From: Flavobacterium psychrophilum
GTDB taxonomy: Bacteria; Bacteroidota; Bacteroidia; Flavobacteriales; Flavobacteriaceae
Direction of reading: 5' to 3'
Assembly: GCA_945890865.1 (NCBI GenBank)
Contig: CAMDDB010000012.1
Coordinates: 1-62,899, forward strand
Length of the DNA: 62,899 nucleotides
Under the pieces are notes generated by a model. That model was not told the origin of the DNA. It saw only the letters and a program-made list of their open reading frames with translations, and searched no databases. Position 1 is the stretch's first letter. Each line of letters opens with the position of its first letter. Of this stretch, positions 51,138 to 60,935 are shown in pieces. Position numbers and translations under genes: made by a program.

Positions 51138-53582
51138 TTAGGGTTGCCCCATGAATTCACCTTCACCGCCTTCTTCGCGTCTTGGTTTTTCTCTTTCGTT
51201 CTTCTGTTTGTTAAAACGATACGTAAATGATATATTAATTTGTCGCACTCTCATCTGCATTTCACTATACGAACTTACAACATTTTCGATGTTTGTTTCA
51301 ATAATTCTTTTTCTGGAATTGAACAGATCACTCACATTTAATGCGATGGTTCCTTTGTCTTTTAAAACATCTTTGCTAAAGGCAAGGTTAACACCATATA
51401 CCCCTAATCTTTTTCCTTGAGCAGTTGTTTGCGGCGCTTCATACGACGCATTGGTTTGCCAATCTATTTTGTAGGGCAACGTTATTTTCGAACTCAAGCG
51501 AGAGGTCCATGTTATGGCAATATTATCAAAATTCTGAACAACATTTACATTTTGGAAATTCACATATTTATAATCGCCTTGTGATTCATTACGGAACAAA
51601 TTAAAGTTACCATTAAGTCGCCACCATTTGTATGGCGTATAATTTAAATTAAACTCAAATCCAGCGCGGTATTCTTTGGCTAGGTTAATTGGGGTACTAA
51701 TAATTACCGGAACGCCTTCAACAAATAGTCCCGATTCTTTTCTAATGAATTGAAACGCATCATTTGTTACATTTACATAGGCAGAAGTACTAAATGTTAG
51801 CTTGTCCCATTTCGTTAAATACCCTAGATCTACTGCATCGGTAAGCGATGGGTTAATGTCGGGATTTCCTTGAAATACATTGATATTACTTGAATAAGTT
51901 GAGAACGGATTTAAAAAACGTCCACGCGGTCTGTTGATTCTTTTACTGTAGCTAACACTTAAGGAACTTTTATCTGAAATTTCATAATTCAATGTTGCTG
52001 ATGGGAATAAATTATTATATTTTTTATTGTTGTAATTATTTGACGTTATTGAATTTACATCTATATTACTATCTTCAAATCGCATACCAACAAAATAGGA
52101 AAATTTATTTATTTTAGATCCGTATTGCGTGTAAAATGAATTTACATATTCGTTATATTCTAAGGTATTAGAATAGGAGGATGTGGGCACAATTGCAAAC
52201 TCGGTCATACCTTCTTGAAAGCTTCCGCGATAACCTGCTTCAAAACGCCCATCTTTACCAATAGGTAAAACATAGTCGGTTTGGAAAAGATTGCGTTGTT
52301 GCGATTGTTTATTGGATGTAGTTTCAGTAAATAATGAATTGGGAGTTCCAATAATTTGATCATAAATTGTAGCGAATTCATTTTCTCTGTTTTGAGAAAT
52401 TGCGAAGTCTACCGTTAATTGATGACCATCTGTTGTGAATTTTTTAGTAAAGTTAGAAGTATACTCGATACTAAACTCGTCGTTTTTGGCATCATTTAAT
52501 CGGTTTCGGATGAAAGTAGGATTTTGCAATGCATCAAAATTGTAAAAGAAAACATTGTCTGGATTATTACCGTCGCTTTCTCTAAAGGTCAGCGCATTGG
52601 TCCAAGTGAGTGTTTTATTCAATACTAAATCAATTCCAAAATTTGCATTGTATCCTTCACTTAAACGTTCATTAGTTCTACGTTCATTGATGTATCGGCT
52701 CGTTGTGCCATTCGAATTAAAATATTCTGAATTTGTTAATGAATTTCCTGGATTGTTTCTGTAATTGTATCCAAAGTTGGAAAATAAGTTAAAGTAGGTT
52801 CCTTTTTTATTTACACTCGAACTTATACCATAGGTTTCGGGATCTCCTCCTGAAACAATAATAGAACCATTTACGCCATTTGATTTTCCTTTTCGAAGTA
52901 CAATGTTAATGATTCCTCCACCGCCTTCTGCATCATACCGAGCAGATGGGTTAGTGATTACTTCTACTTTTTCAACGGCATCGGCAGGTAATAATTTTAA
53001 AGCATCAGCTACATTTATTCCGGCTAAACCAGAAGGTTTACCATCAATTAAAATTCTAACATTTTCATTTCCTCTTAGTGCTACATTTCCTTCGGTATCG
53101 ACACTTACCGATGGAACATTGTCTAATACATCACTTACTGTACCGCCTTTAACCATCATGTCTTTACCCACATTATAGACTCTTTTGTCTAATTTGAATT
53201 CAACGGTTGATTTCTCAGCTATCACTACTAGATCTTGTAATTGAGAGACATCACTTTCCAAAGTAAATGTTCCAATAGTGGTGTTTTCGGTATATTTTTG
53301 AGTGGCAATTGCAACTTTTTTATAAGACATTAATTCGATTTCACCCGTGTAATCTCCCGGTATAATTTCAAATGAGAAGGAACCCGTAGCATCTGTCATG
53401 GCACCAAAAAGTTGATTAGTTGTGCTATTTTTAAAAGAAACTGTAGCGTATTCTACTGCTAATTTGCTGCCTTTTTCAATAACTTTTCCGCTAATGAATA
53501 ATTTTTTTTCAACTGGTTTTTGGGCAAATACAGTTAATGGAATTACTAAAAAAAGCAATAAAAAGCGATAATAATTTTTCAT
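51138..53582 (-). CDS. Outer membrane receptor-type beta-barrel protein (TonB-dependent receptor-like)
   Basis: An 814-residue outer membrane protein. A signal peptide (MKNYYRFLLLFLVIPLTVFAQ) is followed by a carboxypeptidase-regulatory-like domain (GKVIEKGSKLAVEYATVSFKNS), a plug domain (VSDVLDNVPSVSVDTEGNVALRG and onward, about residues 150-235) and a large barrel. It matches the Bacteroidetes outer membrane beta-barrel family (OMP_b-brl type) more than SusC. The substrate is unknown. The C-terminus is acidic and arginine-rich (EREKPRREEGGEGEF). A longer frame starts inside the -7 box at 53607-53614, so the ATG at 53582 is used. Confidence 0.92.
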   Translation of the reverse strand: MKNYYRFLLLFLVIPLTVFAQKPVEKKLFISGKVIEKGSKLAVEYATVSFKNSTTNQLFGAMTDATGSFSFEIIPGDYTGEIELMSYKKVAIATQKYTENTTIGTFTLESDVSQLQDLVVIAEKSTVEFKLDKRVYNVGKDMMVKGGTVSDVLDNVPSVSVDTEGNVALRGNENVRILIDGKPSGLAGINVADALKLLPADAVEKVEVITNPSARYDAEGGGGIINIVLRKGKSNGVNGSIIVSGGDPETYGISSSVNKKGTYFNLFSNFGYNYRNNPGNSLTNSEYFNSNGTTSRYINERRTNERLSEGYNANFGIDLVLNKTLTWTNALTFRESDGNNPDNVFFYNFDALQNPTFIRNRLNDAKNDEFSIEYTSNFTKKFTTDGHQLTVDFAISQNRENEFATIYDQIIGTPNSLFTETTSNKQSQQRNLFQTDYVLPIGKDGRFEAGYRGSFQEGMTEFAIVPTSSYSNTLEYNEYVNSFYTQYGSKINKFSYFVGMRFEDSNIDVNSITSNNYNNKKYNNLFPSATLNYEISDKSSLSVSYSKRINRPRGRFLNPFSTYSSNINVFQGNPDINPSLTDAVDLGYLTKWDKLTFSTSAYVNVTNDAFQFIRKESGLFVEGVPVIISTPINLAKEYRAGFEFNLNYTPYKWWRLNGNFNLFRNESQGDYKYVNFQNVNVVQNFDNIAITWTSRLSSKITLPYKIDWQTNASYEAPQTTAQGKRLGVYGVNLAFSKDVLKDKGTIALNVSDLFNSRKRIIETNIENVVSSYSEMQMRVRQINISFTYRFNKQKNEREKPRREEGGEGEFMGQP

Positions 53583-53606
53583 GTATATCTTGTCGTTATG
53601 AGTGAC

Positions 53607-53614
53607 CAAATTTA
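53607..53614 (-). promoter_or_regulatory. Bacteroidetes -7 box for the receptor gene
   Basis: The minus strand reads TAAATTTG (TAnnTTTG), 25 bases upstream of the ATG at 53582. Confidence 0.5.
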
Positions 53615-53654
53615 GGCTTAGGTATAGCCTTAATTTCCTAAAACTATGTTAAAA

Positions 53655-53999
53655 CTATAAATTTAATTGTTTTATTTTTTCTAAAGGACGTGCAATGACA
53701 GCTTTTTCACCAAAAACAATTATAGGGCGTTCGATAAGCTGAGGATAGATTAAAAAGGCAGCTATAATTTCTGCATCGGTTACTGCTTTTTTTTTAAAGT
53801 TATCTATCCAAATTTTCTCTTTTGTTCGCACTAATTCTATTGGTTTGATATCTAGTTTATGAAGAACATCAATTAATTCGGTTTCCGTAAATAAATTTGT
53901 ATAGTAGTTACGAACTTGAAAAGGTTTCTTGCTTTTTTCAATGTTATGAAGTCCTTCTCTAGATTTTGTGCAGCGTGGATTATGGTAAATGGTAATCAT
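53655..53999 (-). CDS. ArsC/Spx family protein (arsenate reductase-like)
   Basis: A 114-residue thioredoxin-fold protein of the ArsC/Spx/MgsR group: ITIYHNPRCTKSREGL with the catalytic C10, and the C-terminal LIERPIIV with an arginine. ArsC proteins reduce arsenate using glutathione or glutaredoxin. The single cysteine at position 10 suits the glutaredoxin type, but no arsenic genes are near, so the substrate is unproven. It is divergent from the CPBP gene and their promoters overlap. Confidence 0.88.
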   Translation of the reverse strand: MITIYHNPRCTKSREGLHNIEKSKKPFQVRNYYTNLFTETELIDVLHKLDIKPIELVRTKEKIWIDNFKKKAVTDAEIIAAFLIYPQLIERPIIVFGEKAVIARPLEKIKQLNL

Positions 54000-54003
54000 T
54001 TTG

Positions 54004-54011
54004 TATTTTTG
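54004..54011 (+). promoter_or_regulatory. Bacteroidetes -7 box for the CPBP protease gene
   Basis: TATTTTTG (TAnnTTTG), 32 bases upstream of the ATG at 54044. No TTG at the usual -33 spacing. Confidence 0.4.
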
Positions 54012-54024
54012 ATGAATTATAGTA

Positions 54025-54054
54025 CAAATGTAATTTATTCATTATGTTTATCAA
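54025..54054 (-). promoter_or_regulatory. -33/-7 promoter of the ArsC-like gene
   Basis: The minus strand reads TACATTTG at 54025-54032, and TTG at 54052-54054 lies 19 bases upstream. It runs into the CPBP coding start. Confidence 0.6.
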
Positions 54055-54979
54055 GCAAGCATTTCAAAAAGAAACTAATTCAGTAGCACGCGTGTTAAAT
54101 TTCTTTAAATATTTAGGGGGTTCGTTTATAGTATTTCTTGCCGCATTGTTAGGGCAGATACCCTTGTCAATGGCTATGTTGTTTTCAGGAAAGATGCCGC
54201 AATCTACTCAAGAAATGTATCAAGTTTTGGATTCTAATGTTTTTTTATTTTTATCGTTATTTAGTTTTGTATGTGCTTTTTTCGGATTGTATTATGTAGT
54301 TATAAAATTACATCATCAAAAATTTATCTCAATCATTACATCGAGAACTAGTATTGATTGGAAGCGTATTTTTCTTTCTTTTGGAGTATGGTCTATGCTG
54401 TCATTGCTTGTTTTTTTTGGAACTTATTTAATGGATTCTTCGACAATGGTATTTCAGTTTAAACTAGCCCCTTTTCTAATTTTATTTTTAATTACTCTAG
54501 TATTAATGCCCATTCAAACCACAACTGAAGAATTGATTTTTAGAGGATATTTAATGCAAGGATTCTATAATTTATCTCAAAATAAATGGTTTCCACTTTT
54601 GATGACATCCCTAATTTTTGGTACCATGCACATCCTCAATCCGGAAGTCGATAAAATGGGATATCTAATTCTTATATATTATATAGGAACGGGATTATTT
54701 TTAGGAATTATTACCTTAATGGACGACGGAACTGAATTGGCTCTTGGTTTTCATGCAGCAAATAATATGATAGCCTCTTTACTTGTAACGACCGACTTCA
54801 CTGTATTTCAAACGCCTTCAATTTTTAAAGATATTTCAGAGCCTACATTGAATTTTGAAATCTTCATTCCTGTTTTTATAGTATTTCCAGCCTTATTGTA
54901 TTTTTTCTCTAAACGATACAAATGGAATAATTGGAGCGATAAATTAATTGGATCAAAAACGCTTGATAAAACTTTTTAA
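54044..54979 (+). CDS. CPBP family intramembrane glutamic endopeptidase
   Basis: A 311-residue polytopic membrane protease of the CPBP/Abi type, homologous to Rce1. The catalytic pair is E162-E163 with R167 in TTEELIFRGYLMQ; H196 is in FGTMHILNP, and H237 and N240 are in GFHAANN. About eight membrane segments are predicted. The role in bacteria is often unknown; it may process lipidated or secreted peptides. menE follows 15 bases later, so they share a transcript. Confidence 0.9.
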   Translation: MFIKQAFQKETNSVARVLNFFKYLGGSFIVFLAALLGQIPLSMAMLFSGKMPQSTQEMYQVLDSNVFLFLSLFSFVCAFFGLYYVVIKLHHQKFISIITSRTSIDWKRIFLSFGVWSMLSLLVFFGTYLMDSSTMVFQFKLAPFLILFLITLVLMPIQTTTEELIFRGYLMQGFYNLSQNKWFPLLMTSLIFGTMHILNPEVDKMGYLILIYYIGTGLFLGIITLMDDGTELALGFHAANNMIASLLVTTDFTVFQTPSIFKDISEPTLNFEIFIPVFIVFPALLYFFSKRYKWNNWSDKLIGSKTLDKTF

Positions 54980-54994
54980 AACAATATACACTTA

Positions 54995-56047
54995 ATGACA
55001 CCTTCATACCAAAATCTACATCAACGCTTTAGAATTAATGGATTGGCTTTTGATCAAGGTGGCTTATTTGAATTGGCCTACAGCTATATCAAAGAAGGTG
55101 CTCCCTTTGAAAAGGAGATAGGTGTGTTTTTATTGGATTGGTTAGACAATGCGCCAACCCTCCAATTGAATACATCTGGAACTACAGGAGTTCCTAAGAT
55201 TATTACGCTTTCTAAGCAAGCTATGGTGCTTTCAGCGATTGCTACTGCAAACTTTTTTAATTTGCAGCCAGGAGATAAAGCATTACATTGTTTGCCTACT
55301 CGCTATGTAGCCGGAAAAATGATGTTGGTAAGAGCATTTATAATAGGATTAGAATTAGACCTTTTGCCACCTACTTCTGCTTTAGAAGAGCTACACAAAG
55401 ATAAAAAGTATGATTTTGTAGCATTAGTGCCTTTGCAGGCAGAACAAAATATAGATAAACTAGAGCAATTCAAAAAAATAATTATTGGTGGGCAGCCCAT
55501 TTCAAATTTACTTTCGGTGCAATTGCAAAACCTAAACGCTGAAATCTTTGAAACCTATGGTATGACTGAAACCATTACCCATATTGCAGCCAAAAGATTA
55601 GGAGCCGAATATTTTACAGTTTTACCTAATATTACAATTGCAACAGATGATCGCAATTGTTTGAATATAAATATACCGGCGATTTCAGAAACTATAATTA
55701 AAACTAATGATATTGTTGAAATGGTATCACCTCAATCATTTAAATGGATTGGGCGTTTCGATCATGTAATTAACAGTGGAGGTATCAAACTTTTTCCGGA
55801 ACAATTGGAAGCTAAATTATCGAAACAAATTGCCATTCCTTTTTTTATTACTGGAATTCCTGATGAAAAATTAGGGCAGAAAGTTGTTTTAGTTATAGAG
55901 GGCAAATCCTTTAAACTTTCGGAAGTTTACTATACTGATTTAGAAAAATATGAACATCCAAAAGAAGTGTTTTTTATTCCTCAGTTTACTCGTACCCAAA
56001 CGGCTAAAATTGACATAAAAAACACTCTAAAATCTATAGGTCTTTAA
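54995..56047 (+). CDS. menE: o-Succinylbenzoate-CoA ligase (AMP-binding enzyme)
   Basis: A 350-residue adenylate-forming enzyme. The P-loop motif is LNTSGTTGVPKIITLSKQAM near residues 57-76, and FETYGMTETITHIA near 186-199 matches the adenylate-binding A5 motif. RFDHVINSGGIKLFPEQLEAKL near 254-275 is the A8 hinge, and QTAKIDIKNTL near the end has the catalytic lysine. It is shorter than typical MenE (about 450), as is usual in Bacteroidetes. The assignment to menE rests on family resemblance; it lies about 27 kb from menBAC. Confidence 0.87.
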   Translation: MTPSYQNLHQRFRINGLAFDQGGLFELAYSYIKEGAPFEKEIGVFLLDWLDNAPTLQLNTSGTTGVPKIITLSKQAMVLSAIATANFFNLQPGDKALHCLPTRYVAGKMMLVRAFIIGLELDLLPPTSALEELHKDKKYDFVALVPLQAEQNIDKLEQFKKIIIGGQPISNLLSVQLQNLNAEIFETYGMTETITHIAAKRLGAEYFTVLPNITIATDDRNCLNINIPAISETIIKTNDIVEMVSPQSFKWIGRFDHVINSGGIKLFPEQLEAKLSKQIAIPFFITGIPDEKLGQKVVLVIEGKSFKLSEVYYTDLEKYEHPKEVFFIPQFTRTQTAKIDIKNTLKSIGL

Positions 56048-56054
56048 TTTGAGT

Positions 56055-57674
56055 TTAATAGTATGTAATATAAAAATGATTGGTAAAAACTGCTATTTCA
56101 TTTAGCGATGTTATACTATCGGCAGCATTTTGCCATTCATTACTAGGCTTAAGACGTATTTTTTTAGTTCCAATTTGAATATCGATAGGCATGTTAAAAT
56201 TAGGCTCATCTGTTTTCCAACGGTATTGAAAACTGTTATTATTAGCCTGAATTTCTAGATGTGGAAGTTTGGTATAATTTAAATATTGATTGAAAATGGG
56301 GGTTAAATTATAACCTGTTTCTTGATTAAAAAAAGCAATAACAGTGGGAGTATCGATGATTTGTTTTTTATAAGTTTCAGCATATTTTAATAAGATAGCC
56401 CACCATTTATCATCATCATTTACAACATGTCTTAAAGTATTCAATAAAAGGGAACCTTTATAATACATATCACCAGATCCTTCTCTATTAACTCCAAATT
56501 TTCCAATTATTGGTTTATCGTTTCTTACATTTCTTGATTGACCATTTACATATTTCAATGCCGCTTCATAGCCTTGAGTACATTCAATAAAAACCGTTTC
56601 GGTGTAGGTAGTAAATCCTTCATGGATCCACATATCGGCAATATCTTTGCTTGTAATGCTATTACCAAACCACTCGTGACCGGTTTCATGAATGGTAATA
56701 TAGTCAAATTGCATTCCAATACCCGTTCCGGATAAATCCATTCCTCTGTAGCCTTTTTTGTACTGATTGCCATAGGCGACAGCACTCTGATGTTCCATAC
56801 CTAAATAAGGAGTTTCAACCAGTTTATACCCATCTTCCCAGAAGGGATACTTTCCAAATTTTAACTGAAAGCAGTCTAACATTGGTTTTACATCGGCTTC
56901 AAAATGTTTTCGGGCTTTTTCTTCGTTGTCTCGCAATACATAATAATCTAAATCCAAACCTTTATGTGTGTCATGTATGTGCACATAATCGGCTATATTT
57001 AGTGTAATGTCATAATTGTTAATGGGGTTTTTTACTTCCCAATCCCATCGAGTATAACCATCACCCAAATCTTTTGATCCTAAAAATCGCCCATTCGAAA
57101 CGTTCATCAATCCGTTTGGTACAGCTATTTTTACAGTAGCGCCTAGATCGGGTTCGTCGGTTTGAGAATCTTTACAAGGATACCATAAGCTAGCGCCAGT
57201 TCCTTGCACTGCAACACCTATAAAGTCTATTCCTTTTCGATCTTTTTTGAAAACAAATCCACCATCCCAAGGTGCATTTCTAGCTACTATAGGATTTCCA
57301 TGGTATGAAAAACGGAGGGTGTAGGTTTTATCTTTTTCTAAGGTCTTTTTAAAGAGAATAAAAACGGCATTTTCATCGCGCTTAAATTCTAACGTCCCAG
57401 ATTCTTTAGAGGTAATACCATCAATGATCATATTGTCAAACAAATCCAATTGAATTTTTTTAGTGGGCTGAACAACTTTGAAGGTTATGTCATTAAAACC
57501 AAGGATTTCTTTTTTAGTTGGATCAACTTTTAGTTCCAAGTCATATCGAAGCACATTGAAGCACGATCGTTCAAATCGCATTCCACCTTGAAGAGAATCT
57601 TTGCGTGTTGGTTCTTGCGCAAAAGAAAAATGATAGCTAAATAAAAATAATATAAAAAGTAAGAAATTTTTCAT
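56055..57674 (-). CDS. M1 family metallopeptidase, short form
   Basis: A 539-residue zinc peptidase with a signal peptide (cleavage near FSFAQ). The N-terminal beta domain ends with the substrate region YLGMEHQSAVAYG (a GMEH variant of GAMEN). The zinc motif is HETGH at 329-333, with E352 in HEGF. YYKGSLLLNTLRHVV near 407 contains the catalytic tyrosine. It lacks the large C-terminal helical domain of the 33396 gene product. It is on the minus strand, after ridA. Confidence 0.91.
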   Translation of the reverse strand: MKNFLLFILFLFSYHFSFAQEPTRKDSLQGGMRFERSCFNVLRYDLELKVDPTKKEILGFNDITFKVVQPTKKIQLDLFDNMIIDGITSKESGTLEFKRDENAVFILFKKTLEKDKTYTLRFSYHGNPIVARNAPWDGGFVFKKDRKGIDFIGVAVQGTGASLWYPCKDSQTDEPDLGATVKIAVPNGLMNVSNGRFLGSKDLGDGYTRWDWEVKNPINNYDITLNIADYVHIHDTHKGLDLDYYVLRDNEEKARKHFEADVKPMLDCFQLKFGKYPFWEDGYKLVETPYLGMEHQSAVAYGNQYKKGYRGMDLSGTGIGMQFDYITIHETGHEWFGNSITSKDIADMWIHEGFTTYTETVFIECTQGYEAALKYVNGQSRNVRNDKPIIGKFGVNREGSGDMYYKGSLLLNTLRHVVNDDDKWWAILLKYAETYKKQIIDTPTVIAFFNQETGYNLTPIFNQYLNYTKLPHLEIQANNNSFQYRWKTDEPNFNMPIDIQIGTKKIRLKPSNEWQNAADSITSLNEIAVFTNHFYITYY

Positions 57675-57744
57675 GATTTACTGTATATAATGACATAAGT
57701 TCACATTGAGACCAATTTGTTACAATCAATTTTTTGAATAAGTA

Positions 57745-58131
57745 CTAGGATGATTTCACAGCGATCATTGAAATTTCTATGTTTACGTTTTTAGGCAAAC
57801 AAGCTACTTGTACGGTTTCTCTAGCGGGTGCAGTGGCTTCATCAAAATAGGAAGCATATACAGTATTGATACGATTAAAATCGGCCATATCTATAATGAA
57901 AATCGAAGTTTTAATTACATTTTCAAAGGTCATATCAGCTGCTGCCAATACAGCTTTCATATTTTGCATGACTTGTTGTGTTTCGGTTTCAATATTATCC
58001 ATAATAAGTTCCATGCTTACTGGATCGAGGGCAATTTGACCCGATGTATATAAAGTGTTTCCCACTAATACCGCTTGATTATAGGGACCAATAGGAGCAG
58101 GGGCTTCCGTTGTAAATATTATTTTTTTCAT
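57745..58131 (-). CDS. ridA: RidA family protein (2-iminobutanoate/2-iminopropanoate deaminase)
   Basis: A 128-residue RidA/YjgF protein that hydrolyses reactive enamine/imine intermediates. Visible are GPYNQAVLVGNTLYTSGQIALDP near 17-39 and the conserved arginine in APARETVQVACLPKNVNIEISMIAV near 101-125. Length and motifs match the trimeric enzyme. It starts 30 bases after lptD and is probably transcribed with it. Confidence 0.95.
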   Translation of the reverse strand: MKKIIFTTEAPAPIGPYNQAVLVGNTLYTSGQIALDPVSMELIMDNIETETQQVMQNMKAVLAAADMTFENVIKTSIFIIDMADFNRINTVYASYFDEATAPARETVQVACLPKNVNIEISMIAVKSS

Positions 58132-58161
58132 GGTATAACCGTTTTTATTTCTTCTATGATC

Positions 58162-60846
58162 TTATTGGAACACTCTATCCGGTAACTGTCGCTTATCGTA
58201 TTTGATATCACTTAGCATACCTGAAGAAATACCAATAAAGAAACCCCAATACGTATTGGTACCAAAAGGAACCCAGTTGAAACTCATGCGCCAACTCTCC
58301 AAATCTCTTTCAAATCGAAGTTGGGTAAAAGTTACCCCTTGTTGTTTAAAATCATATCCAGAAGACAATCCAACTTTCCATCGCGGTGCTAATTCAATGT
58401 CACCAGATGCCATTATAGAATGTGATGCAATTTCATCTTGACGTCTCGAATTATTATAGGTAACGGAATAAGCAAATCGCAAATCCCACGGAAGTTTGGT
58501 GCTGTACCATTCTGTTTTTTTATTTTCTTTTGTCTCTTCTTTTTTGTCAAATAAACTTTGGCGGGTATCACTCAAATCGGTATTTCTGCCAAATAAGTCA
58601 TCCCCAGCACCTCCATTTTGTTGATTTTGTTGATTGGTTTTTTTCTCACCATCTTGACTAGAAAATGAATAGTTTAGTGTCAAGTTTGCACTGGTCATTC
58701 GAAATAAACTTCCTCCATTGTTGATATTAAACGTATTAATTCTGTTGCCCACATTATCAATCGCATAAGGATCTAAAGTAGCCCCAAAATTGATGTTCAT
58801 CTTTTGTTTGAACAATTGCGTTCCTCCCGACATTCGCACAGGTGACCATCGCAATGAATCGGCTGCAATGTCATAACTCGTTGCAAAATTCAAGTTATTC
58901 AGCAACATTACTTTTTTGGATTCCCCTTTTTTACTTTCCTTATCCAATACTTTGGCTTCAAACGTATTGCTTAAAGAAAAACCTACGTTGTTTGAATAAC
59001 TTTTTCCAGGCGATCCAAATAGACCCCCTTCAAATTTTGAATACTCTGCAGTGGTTAATCCAGTAGCATCAATGGCATACGTATCATAATATTTTTCAAA
59101 ACTAGGAGTATAACCATAAGAAATATTTGGGCGTATAACATGTCGAATGGCTTGAATTTTTTTATCCTCACCAAAATTGAATGTTCCATATATTGTTGTT
59201 CCTATTCCTGCTGAAAAATTGTAGGTTCTAAAAGTTTCAAATCCTCTTTCGTCTTCTGCCACCACAGAATTTTCAATGGAATTAAAATATTTTTTTATGG
59301 TATTAAAAGCCCAAACTTCATTGTATGCAGCGCCCATTGACACACTGAAATATTTAAAAATTTTAAAATTTGTGTTGATTGGAATACTGTGTTGAAATCC
59401 GGTTTTTGCATCTCTAAACATTTGCGGTTTAAAAAATAACGAATCAGCAGTTCTAATTCTGTTTTCACCTCTTACATTGTATTGAAGATTGATATTTTTA
59501 AAAAAACCTTTTTTAATACCATCCTTGGGTGCAAATGGAAAAACACGATCTACACTGGCTTGAAAGGTAGGCAAAGTCATGTCTATTTGTTCTGTATTCG
59601 TATTTTGGGAGTGAGTAGCTGATAACGAAAGATTAACCTGAGGTATTGTTGGAAAGGTTTTCGAATAGGATATGGAAGAACTTAAGTTGTTATTCAAGGT
59701 GGAACCCACATTATTCATGTTGACGGATTGTCTAAAATATTTACTACTCCCAAGATTAACCGAGGCCGAAAATCTAGAATTGGCAGCTGCTTTAGAATCT
59801 TGGCTATGCGACCATTGAATATTGTATTGATTTGATTTCACATAATCTGGAAATCCTTTTTCACTTTGAATGTTATTTTCATATCTAAAATTGAATCTAC
59901 CATTAAATTTATAACGTTTGGCATAGCTACTTTCGGCACGCAATCCATAACTTCCATTGGTATAATAATCTCCCAAAATGGCCAAATCATAATATTCACT
60001 TAAGGCAAAATAATAACCACCATTTTGAAGAAAATATCCTTGACGATTGTTTTGACCTGGAGTAGGTACAATAAAACCGGAAGTACTTTTTTCACTCATC
60101 GGAAAATAGGCAAAAGGCAAAAATAGAGGAGTAGGTACATTAGCGATTACTAAATTTGTTGGACCGATCACTACTTTTTTCTTGGGTACAAATTTCACTT
60201 TAGTGACGTAAAAATAATACTCGGGATCATCTATATCTTTTGCAGTTGTAATTCGAGCAGATTTCATGAATACAACGGAATCATTTTCTCTTTTGGCAAT
60301 TTCTGCTTTAATATTCATTTCTCCTTGTTTGGTTCTTGAATTCCAAATTAATGCTTTACCAGTTGAATTGTTATACACTAAAGAGTCGGGTTCCACAACA
60401 TTGCTTCCTTGAGTAAATACAGGTCTTTGAATATAATTTCCAGCAGTATCTTTTAACCTCCCGGCATAAACTAACTTTTTTTCATAGTCATAAATAATAA
60501 TTCCCGCTTTAATATCAAAATCGGTATATTTTATTGAAGCTTCGTTATAAAGGGTAAGTTGTTTCTTTTTTTGGTCTATTTTTTCATAGTCTTTGGCATT
60601 CATTTTAACGATGCCTTCCAAAATATTTTTTTTCTTCTTTATGGAGTCGTTAGCCTTCTTGTTTTTTGGGTTTTCTAGTAGTCCAGAACTCAGTTTTAAA
60701 GTATCGGTAGCCTTAAATTCTTGCGCAAATCCAAACGAATTTCCAATTGTTAGTAAAATTACTAATAAAACGATATGATTTAACTTTGTATGCAATGCTT
60801 TTAATGCTATTTTTGTAGAAATTTGGCTAACTTTTTGAAGGTTCAA
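58162..60846 (-). CDS. lptD: Outer membrane LPS-assembly protein LptD
   Basis: An 894-residue outer membrane protein that inserts lipopolysaccharide in the outer leaflet. A signal region (IVLLVILLTIGNSFGFAQ) precedes an OstA/LptA-like beta domain (ANDSIKKKKNILEGIVKMNAKDYEKID, then repeated strands to about 250). The C-terminal barrel (about 255-894) has VPTPLFLPFAYFPMSEKSTSGFIVPTPG, typical of Bacteroidetes LptD. The only in-frame start upstream is TTG at 60846 (an ATG at 60855 runs into TAA); a TTG at 60795 is an alternative nearer the signal peptide. ridA follows. Confidence 0.9.
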   Translation of the reverse strand: MNLQKVSQISTKIALKALHTKLNHIVLLVILLTIGNSFGFAQEFKATDTLKLSSGLLENPKNKKANDSIKKKKNILEGIVKMNAKDYEKIDQKKKQLTLYNEASIKYTDFDIKAGIIIYDYEKKLVYAGRLKDTAGNYIQRPVFTQGSNVVEPDSLVYNNSTGKALIWNSRTKQGEMNIKAEIAKRENDSVVFMKSARITTAKDIDDPEYYFYVTKVKFVPKKKVVIGPTNLVIANVPTPLFLPFAYFPMSEKSTSGFIVPTPGQNNRQGYFLQNGGYYFALSEYYDLAILGDYYTNGSYGLRAESSYAKRYKFNGRFNFRYENNIQSEKGFPDYVKSNQYNIQWSHSQDSKAAANSRFSASVNLGSSKYFRQSVNMNNVGSTLNNNLSSSISYSKTFPTIPQVNLSLSATHSQNTNTEQIDMTLPTFQASVDRVFPFAPKDGIKKGFFKNINLQYNVRGENRIRTADSLFFKPQMFRDAKTGFQHSIPINTNFKIFKYFSVSMGAAYNEVWAFNTIKKYFNSIENSVVAEDERGFETFRTYNFSAGIGTTIYGTFNFGEDKKIQAIRHVIRPNISYGYTPSFEKYYDTYAIDATGLTTAEYSKFEGGLFGSPGKSYSNNVGFSLSNTFEAKVLDKESKKGESKKVMLLNNLNFATSYDIAADSLRWSPVRMSGGTQLFKQKMNINFGATLDPYAIDNVGNRINTFNINNGGSLFRMTSANLTLNYSFSSQDGEKKTNQQNQQNGGAGDDLFGRNTDLSDTRQSLFDKKEETKENKKTEWYSTKLPWDLRFAYSVTYNNSRRQDEIASHSIMASGDIELAPRWKVGLSSGYDFKQQGVTFTQLRFERDLESWRMSFNWVPFGTNTYWGFFIGISSGMLSDIKYDKRQLPDRVFQ

Positions 60847-60865
60847 ACTTACATATATTTTTTTG

Positions 60866-60873
60866 CAAAAATA
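60866..60873 (-). promoter_or_regulatory. Bacteroidetes -7 box for lptD
   Basis: The minus strand reads TATTTTTG (TAnnTTTG), 20 bases upstream of the TTG at 60846, supporting that start. Confidence 0.5.
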
Positions 60874-60935
60874 ATGTTTTAATAAAATTATAACTTATAA
60901 TCTGTTTAATTTATACTATGGTTGTTAATAGAGCA

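Noticed and set aside
54044..54979. Abortive-infection defence protein, because CPBP proteases are also called Abi
   Set aside because: It is in an operon with menE, with no phage-defence genes; the Abi name alone is not evidence.
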